This document shows, piece after piece, positions 30,604 through 37,500 of a DNA stretch of 37,500 nucleotides. The notes beneath the pieces were generated by a model. It saw only the letters and a program-made list of their open reading frames with translations, was not told where the DNA came from and did no database searches. The stretch comes from Chrysomallon squamiferum. Its lineage: Eukaryota; Mollusca; Gastropoda; Neomphalida; Peltospiridae. The position numbers were made by a program, and so were the translations under genes. The stretch lies in NCBI GenBank assembly GCA_012295275.1, contig CM022665.1, positions 46,556,595 to 46,594,094 on the forward strand, given 5' to 3'. Each line of letters starts with the position of its first letter. Position 1 is the first letter of the stretch.

Positions 30604-31571
30604 GTAAGGCCAAATGATAATGGAATAGTTATTTTTAGCCTATAGCGTGATTTGTTTAATCAGAAAACGGGGAAATACATATAAAATAACGGTACGGGTT
30701 AAAGTTACTAGATCGAGAAATAGGTCAAACGAAATGAGATAAATGATACGGTTACCAATAATTAATACATTTGTGATAATTTATGTTTACATTTAAAGAT
30801 TTTTGTTTGTGAGTGGAATAAATCGTAAATATTCGTTTGACTTGATTATAGTAACAACAGCAGCAGCTAAGAATGGGTGAACTTTCTAAAAATAAAAGAT
30901 AGTTCAAAAGGTTTTTCGTTTACTGTAGTAGGCTATACATTGTCTGGGGCTCGTTATGTTTCCACTCAGCTAATTGGCGCAATTGCGTGTTTTAAAATAG
31001 CTTGTTGGTAGTAACTATATTGAGCGTAACGTTAAGAACTGCAATTGCCTGTTATTTTAGAAGAGGCTGAATTGTAAATTAGTATTTATATATGTATATG
31101 TGTGTATTATAATAATAAAAAAATATATATATTATTTCTTATTTGCTTATTTATTTTATATTTTATTTATTTATTTGTTTATTTATTTTGTATTTATATT
31201 ATTATTTGTTGTTTTATTTTATTTTTTATTTATATTATTAATTTTATTTTTTCAGTTTTTTTTGTTTAATTTTATTATTCATTGTTTTTATTTTATTATT
31301 ATTTTTCATTTAACAAATAATTAATAAATTATGAAATATAACAACTGATGGTGAGAATAAGTTATTTTCGGATAATAATACAGCTATTTACAACAAAGAA
31401 CAACTATTTATACAGTAAACTGAGTTACTTGTTTCATATTGCAGTAACAGGTCGTGGTTTAAAAGCAACAAAACCTATTTCTGCTGGAGAAACAATCGTG
31501 TCTATACCACAGTCATTACTCATAACACCATTCACAGCTCTGGAAAGTCAAGTGGGCGACATAATTAAAAA
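30429..31571 (+). CDS. SETD4: SETD4 lysine methyltransferase, 5' part (2 exons; rest beyond window)
   Basis: Two exons join in phase to give about 101 residues. The start MKRGRTWRNRRKRNS resembles human MQKGKGRTSRIRRRK. Then YIELKKWMK matches FIELRKWLK and FPITGRGLKATKPISAGETI matches human FPGTGRGLMSQTSLQEGQMI, the opening of the SET domain. SETD4 is a SET-domain lysine methyltransferase with a Rubisco-methyltransferase-like substrate-binding region. The SET catalytic core and C-terminal domain are not in this window: the following intron runs beyond 37500. Divergent to MORC. Confidence 0.9.
31100..31330. repeat. TTTA/TTTTA low-complexity tract in SETD4 intron 1
   Basis: T-rich sequence with TTATTTATTT patterns. 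The Phe/Leu-rich open frame it creates is an artefact. Confidence 0.85.
31445..31571 (+). CDS. SETD4: SETD4 exon 2 (start of SET domain)
   Basis: Begins with two bases completing Ile, then TGRGLKATKPISAGETIVSI, then PQSLLITPFTALESQVGDII. TGRGL is the SET-domain opening motif. Acceptor ATATTGCAG, donor GTAAGT, ending two bases into a codon. Confidence 0.92.
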
Positions 31572-32139
31572 GTAAGTTGTTTACATTCCAAACGTTTTGT
31601 TAGTCTCGATAAACCTGTATTAAAAATGTTTACAACGAATGCATACAACTGATTTATTTCAGTTGTGCATTTTGCAAAGGCAGAATTAATAGGATTTTTT
31701 GTTTGTTTGTTTTTATTTTTTTAATTTTTTTTTTTTATTTTTTTTTTTTTTTTTTTTTTTTTAATTTTAATTTTTTTTTTGCTAGCTTGCTTGCTTGCTT
31801 ATTTATTTAGTTACTTAATTAATTACATACTTGTTTGTTATTATTATTATTTTTTTTATCTGTTTATTTGTTTATTTGTTTCTTTGTTTATTATTAGCAC
31901 GTTGTATATGGTACGATTGAAGTGAATAGGCTTTGTAATTTATTTTTGAGTTTTTATTTCCAAGTAAAAGGTCTTTTGAATGAAATATTATTGGACATTT
32001 TCTGAAAATGCACGAACATATAAAAAATATACATTATAATAAAAACATATACTGAATATGTATATATATATAAACAATGACTGCAATTTAACAGTATTTT
32101 AATGTATAATACACTCAATATATGTTTTTATTTACACAA

Positions 32140-33680
32140 AAATATTAGATATTCTGTTTCATGTAACTACAGACATACATTCAGTGCATTAAATGTTAGA
32201 TATTCTGTTTCATTAACTACACACACATTCAGTGCATTAAATGTTAGATATTCTGTTTCATTAACTACACATACATTCAGTACATTAAATATTAGATATT
32301 CTGTTTCATGTAATACAGACATACATTCAGTACATTAAATATTAGATATTCTGTTTCATGTAACTACAGACATACATTCAGTGCATTAAATGTTAGATAT
32401 TCTGTTTCATTAACTACACACACATTCAGTGCATTAAATGTTAGATATTCTGTTTCATTAACTACACACACATTCAGTGCATTAAATGTTAGATATTCTG
32501 TTTCATTAACTACACACACATTCAGTGCATTAAATAAAAAAACAGACATACATCTCAGTACATTAAATATTAGATATTCTGTTTCATGTAACTACAGACA
32601 TACATTCAGTACATTAAATATTAGATATTCTGTTTCATGTAATACAAACACACATTCAGTACATTAAATATTAGATATTCTGTTTCATTAACTACAGACA
32701 CACATTCAGTGCATTAAATATTAGATATTCTGTTTCATGTAATACAAACACACATTCAGTACATTAAATATTAGATATTCTGTTTCATTAACTACAGACA
32801 CATTCAGTACATTAAATATTAGATATTCTGTTTCATTAACTACAGACATACATTCAGTACATTAAATATTAGATATTCTGTTTCATGTAATACAAACATT
32901 CAAGACATTAAATATTATATATTCTGTTTCATGTAACTACAGACATACATTCAGTACATTGAATATTAGATATTCTGTTTCATTAACTACAGACATACAT
33001 TCAATACATTAAATATTAGATATTCTGTTTCATGTAACTACAGACACACACATTCAATACATTAAATATTAGATATTCTGTTTCATGTAACTACAGACAT
33101 ACATTCAGTACATTAAATATTAGATATTCTGTTTCATTAACTACAGACACACATTCAGTGCATTAAATATTTGATATTCTGTTTCATTAACTACAGACAC
33201 ACATTCAATACATTAAATATTAGATATTCTGTTTCATGTAACTACAGACATACATTCAATACATTAAATATTAGATATTCTGTTTCATTAACTATAGACA
33301 CACATTCAAAGCATTAAATATTAGATATTCTGTTTCATTAACTACAGACACACATTCAATCCATTAAATATTAGATATTCTGTTTCATTAACTACAAACA
33401 CATTCAGTACATTAAATATTAGATATTCTGTTTCATGTAACTACACACATTCAGTACATTAAATATTAGATATTCTGTTTCATTAACTACTGACATACAT
33501 TCAGTACATTAAATATTAGATATTCTGTTTCATTAACTACAGACATACATTCAGTATATTAAATATTAGATATTCTGTTTCATTAACTACAAACATACAT
33601 TCAGTGCATTAAATATTAGATATTCTGTTTCATTAACTACAAACACACATTCAATACATTAAATATTATATATTCTTAAA
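32140..33680. repeat. About 48-bp minisatellite, about 32 units
   Basis: Units read TACATTCAGTACATTAAATA, then TTAGATATTCTGTTTCAT and TAACTACAGACA, with variants GTACATTAAATATT / GTGCATTAAATGTT and CATTAACTACA / CATGTAACTACA / CATGTAATACA that cluster in blocks. Units are about 44-50 bp. Confidence 0.95.
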
Positions 33681-34169
33681 TAAGAACACTTATTTTCAAT
33701 GGCTGTGTTGTTGTTTTTTATTAGATTTTGTTTAGATGTGCTGTTATGTAACAAATGTTTTGTTTTGTGTATGTAAAACAAGGATGTATTTTCTTTTCTT
33801 AAATGTTTAATGAATGAATGTTAACAACAAATCCATAAAAAAAATAGAAACTTAAGCTTTTGGATATGAAATTGTTACAAATGCAATGTGTTTAATGAAT
33901 ATTTAACATTAATGAAGGTATAATGGGTGTTTACGTTTAAATAAAAACAGTTGATCGGTGTGTATTCTTTAAATACTGCTTACATTTGCTTTTACTTACA
34001 TACATATGATATTACATGGCAATATTCTTGGTTCAGTACACGTTTGGAGCAGTGGCAGCCTCCAGTACCAAAACAGCTAAAAATAAAAAAATTCAAAAAT
34101 ATCTCTGACATGAATTGTCTGAAGTGAAAAATGCTGGTTTCTGAAATAAAAATAGAAACTCATTTGTTT

Positions 34170-34332
34170 AATAAAACCACATCAGTACATGTGTGTGTGT
34201 GTGTGTGTGTGTGTGATATATATATATATGTGATTATTTCACAGATTTTGCAAAAGAAAATGTGGTTTGGTGATTTAACATTACTGTTTACTATTTCTAG
34301 TGTTTCATTTTTTTAAATACAACCACATCAGT

Positions 34333-34366
<34 letters not shown>

Positions 34367-34445
34367 TACATGTGATTATTTCACAGATATTGCAAGAGAA
34401 ATGTGGTTTGGTGATTTAATATTACTGGTTATTCTGGTGTTCTGT
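34170..34445. repeat. Two-copy tandem duplication with GT tracts
   Basis: Two copies of about 150 bp: ACCACATCAGTAC, a GT run, a GTGATTATTTCACAGAT part, GAAAATGTGGTTTGGTGATT and a TTACTG end. The first copy also has an AT tract after the GT run. Confidence 0.85.
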
Positions 34446-34694
34446 CTGTGTGAAATATGAAGTTTTCATAGCCTTTTAGAAATATAAAGTAAAATAATAA
34501 AATATCAACTAGCTAATTACAGCTATATAGTTTAATATATATATATATATATATATTAAAATGTTTACAATCTGATTATAATTATATATTATTAAAGTAT
34601 TAAAATATTTACATCCTGGTTACAGTTGTGTAACTAATATAAAAAAAAAAAAATTATATATTAAAATGTTTTCACCCCAAATATTATTAGAAAT

Positions 34695-34700
34695 AATAGC

Positions 34701-34785
<85 letters not shown>

Positions 34786-34790
34786 TTATT
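34695..34790. repeat. AAT / ATT / TTTA microsatellite block
   Basis: AAT repeats switch to their complement ATT at about 34722, then to TTTA. The AAT/ATT part is a perfect inverted repeat able to form a hairpin. Confidence 0.9.
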
Positions 34791-35336
34791 AATTTTTTCA
34801 TTTATGATGTTTTTATAAGTCTAAAATATTTTCATGCTAGTTATCATAATAAACATTTTGTATAAATAAACAATATACAATAAACAATTAAATACAAATT
34901 TTACATTACATAAATACTAACATATCATTAAAAAAAAAAAAAAAAAAAACATTTACATATATACACACACACCCTTTAGTCCAAAACATGCACATACCTG
35001 CAATGTATACTAAACATCAGCAATATTCAGTGAGATAACATGTTATCTGTAGATTAGATTTCTGTGAACCACTGTCATAAACATCATCCAAATAATCACA
35101 TGACACTGTGTATTGTGTTACCTGATTTTGAGGTGTTGTACCAATCAGTAAAATACACCAGCAGCTTGCTCTGTTAGGATACAAATTCATGGATACATGT
35201 CAAAAAATAAGGCAGTAAAAATCCGAAACCCGATATGAGCTTTTTTTTTTTTTTGTGATAAATTTCCTTAAATCTTATCAATGAGGAAATAAATAGGAAT
35301 GCTGCTGAATTTTTTTTTTTTTTTACGTTACTGTAA

Positions 35337-36600
35337 TTGTTTTATCAATATTACTGTCATTGTTTATATCAGTATTACTGTCATTGTTTATATCAATATT
35401 ACTGTCATTGTTTTATATCATTGTTTATATCAGTATTACTGTCATTGTTTATATCAATATTACTGTCATTATTTATATCAATGTTACTGTCATTGTTTAT
35501 ATCAATATTACTGTCATTGTTTATATCAATATTACTGTCATTGTTTATATCAATATTACTGTCATTGTTTATATCAATATTACTGTCATTATTTATATCA
35601 ATATTACTGTCATTATTTATATCAATATTACTGTCATTATTTATATCAATATTACTGTCATTATTTATACGAATATTACTGTCATTATTTATATCAATAT
35701 TACTGTCATTATTTATATCAATATTACTAACATTATTTATATCAATATTACTGTCGTTTATTTATATCAATATTACTGTCATTATTTATATCAATATTAC
35801 TGTCATTGTTTTTATCAATATTACTGTCGTTTATTTATATCAATATTACTGTCATTGTTTATATCAATATTACTGTCATTGTTTATACGAATATTACTGT
35901 CATTATTTATATCAATATTACTGTCATTGTTTATATCAATATTACTGTCATTATTTATATCAATATTACTGTCATTATTTATATCAATATTGCTATTGTT
36001 ATTTATATCAATATTACCATCAATATTTATATCAGTATTACTATCATTATTTATATCAATATTACCAACATTATTTATATTAGTATTACTGTCATTATTT
36101 ATATCAATATTACTATCGTTTACATCAATATTAGTATTACTGTCATTATTTATATCAATATTACTATCATTGTTTACATCAATATTATTTATATAACTAT
36201 TACTATCATTCTTTACATCAGTATTACTATCAATGTTTATATCTTTTACTATCATTATTTATATCAGTATTACTATCATTTACATCAACATTACTGTTAT
36301 TGTTTACATCAATATTACTCTCATTATTTGCATCAATATTACAATCATTATTTACATCAGTATTACTATCATTATTTACATCAACATTACTATCATTATT
36401 TACATCATTATTTATATCAATATTTCTGTCATTATTTACATCAATATTACTATCATTATTTACATCAATATTACTATAATTATTTATATAAATGTTACTA
36501 TCATTATTTACATCAATATTTACATCAATATTACTATAATTATTTATATAAATGTTACTATCATTATTTACATCAGTATTTCTATCAATATTTCTTTGTC
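35337..36600. repeat. 24-bp minisatellite, about 50 units
   Basis: Unit ATCAATATTACTGTCATT followed by (A/G)TTTAT. Composition drifts along the array: TGTCATTGTTTATATC on the left, TATCATTATTTACATC on the right. A roughly 70-bp higher-order unit is duplicated near 36456-36576. Because 24 is a multiple of 3, several frames on both strands stay open for 140-280 codons. Confidence 0.95.
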
Positions 36601-37009
36601 ACTGTCATGCTGTTACTGTATAAGTTGTGAAAAGATAAAAACAAAAAAACAACATACAACACATGGTCCTATTTTATTAGTTAACAGCAGGAGCTCTATT
36701 TTTTTTTCTCTCTCTCTCTTTTTTTTTTTTTTTTTTTTTGTAAGCTTATTACTTATCCATACCAGCCATATCCACTAGTTTGTTATTCATCGTTTTCACC
36801 ACCCACAGTTCAGAAAAAACATTTTAAGAGAAAGAAATAAAAGAAATGTTACTGTATATTAAATTGTATCGTTATAGTGGCATGTGCTATGCTGTCATTC
36901 ACTATTTCATATCAAGTTCATATCAATATCTTTATGTGGAGTTTCAAGTTACAAACATCTGAATGATAGAATTACAAAACTGCATCATTTTGTGGTGTAC
37001 TGAGCAGCT

Positions 37010-37340
37010 GTGGGTTTTTGCACATATGTGGTTTTTGCACATTTGTGGTTTTTGCACATCTATGGTTTTTGCACATCTATGATTGTTTTTTCACATCCAT
37101 CGTTTTTGCATGTCTGACAGAACTGTGTGTAATTCAGACAAAGTTGTATGTAATTTAGACAAAGAGTTGTAAGTAATTTAGAGTTGTATGTAATTTAGAG
37201 TTACATGTAACTTAGACAAAGCTACATGTAATTAATTCAGACAGTGTTGTATGTAATACAGACAGTTTATGTAATTTAGAGTTGTATGTATTTCAAAGAG
37301 TTTTATGTAAATGAGATAAATAATTGTATGCAATTCAGAC
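37010..37340. repeat. Two short-period tandem repeats
   Basis: First about 5 units of GTGGTTTTTGCACATCTAT (roughly 18-20 bp, 37010-37115). Then about 9 degenerate units of GTTGTATGTAATTTAGACAA (roughly 20 bp). Confidence 0.8.
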
Positions 37341-37500
37341 AAACAGCTGAATGTAATTCTGTTCAAACTTTAAAATATTCACAAATTAGCATACATTATT
37401 CATCTTAATGTAACCCAACAGCACATGTAATTGAAATAAATGTCATGAACACAGTTTCACCTGAAAATGCATGCAGAGCAGTTTGAAATTTAAAAACGAG

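Larger units (their letters stand above)
31572..37500. other. SETD4 intron 2, no further exon recognised
   Basis: No sequence resembling the rest of the SET domain was found up to the right edge. The intron is dominated by a T-run region (about 31735-31762), a 48-bp array, a 24-bp array and short tandem repeats near the right edge. Confidence 0.7.

Noticed and set aside
34131-34316. Open frame after a TTTCACAG acceptor-like site, considered as a further SETD4 exon
   Set aside because: No similarity to SETD4. The segment is half of a tandem duplication with GT tracts, and the frame phase from exon 2 hits a stop.
35299-36778. Long open frames on both strands (up to 278 codons)
   Set aside because: They are translations of a 24-bp tandem repeat. 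The same repetitive peptide appears in several frames, with no domain or splice context.

Overview
The window is animal nuclear DNA: three spliced genes with GT-AG introns in an extremely AT-rich background full of microsatellites and minisatellites. The proteins are closest in style to invertebrate (lophotrochozoan, perhaps molluscan) versions of human genes. That placement is an inference, because no database search was possible.

Layout. Positions 1-4298 hold repeats, a CpG-rich promoter-like patch (1385-1535) and no recognisable coding sequence. Positions 4299-11684 (+) hold a complete coding set for parkin (PRKN), the RING-in-between-RING ubiquitin ligase: 10 coding exons, 401 codons from the chosen ATG. 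Positions 11685-17071 are intergenic or 3'UTR and AT-rich. Positions 17072-28687 (-) hold a MORC3/4-type GHKL ATPase with a CW zinc finger, in about 16 coding exons. Its first exon (candidate 29992-30024) and one internal splice are unresolved. Positions 30429-31571 (+) hold the first two coding exons of SETD4, a SET-domain methyltransferase, which runs off the right edge through an intron of more than 5.9 kb filled with minisatellites. MORC and SETD4 are divergently transcribed from a gap of about 400 bp. SETD4 and MORC3 are also neighbours on human chromosome 21q22, so this pairing looks like old microsynteny. Parkin and MORC converge tail to tail.

Main unusual observation. Several minisatellites are built on the exon-intron junctions of these genes. 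The parkin exon 1 donor, parkin exon 2 acceptor, parkin exon 9 donor, and in MORC one acceptor (exon B) and two donors (exons E and O) each lie at the edge of a tandem array whose units repeat that splice site plus some flanking exon bases. In MORC exon B the unit is a 33-nt near copy of the first 33 nt of the exon, which encode the ATPase N-box. About 19 copies lie upstream, many ending in a TTTCAG decoy acceptor. The introns therefore carry long ladders of near-identical decoy splice sites.

Second unusual observation. The last MORC exon contains three successive protein-like segments in three different reading frames, including a PIAS-like SUMO-interacting motif. This suggests two 1-base insertions, either assembly errors or real frameshifts.

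The genes do not form a pathway. Parkin acts in PINK1-dependent mitophagy, MORC3-like proteins in chromatin and nuclear bodies, and SETD4 as a lysine methyltransferase.
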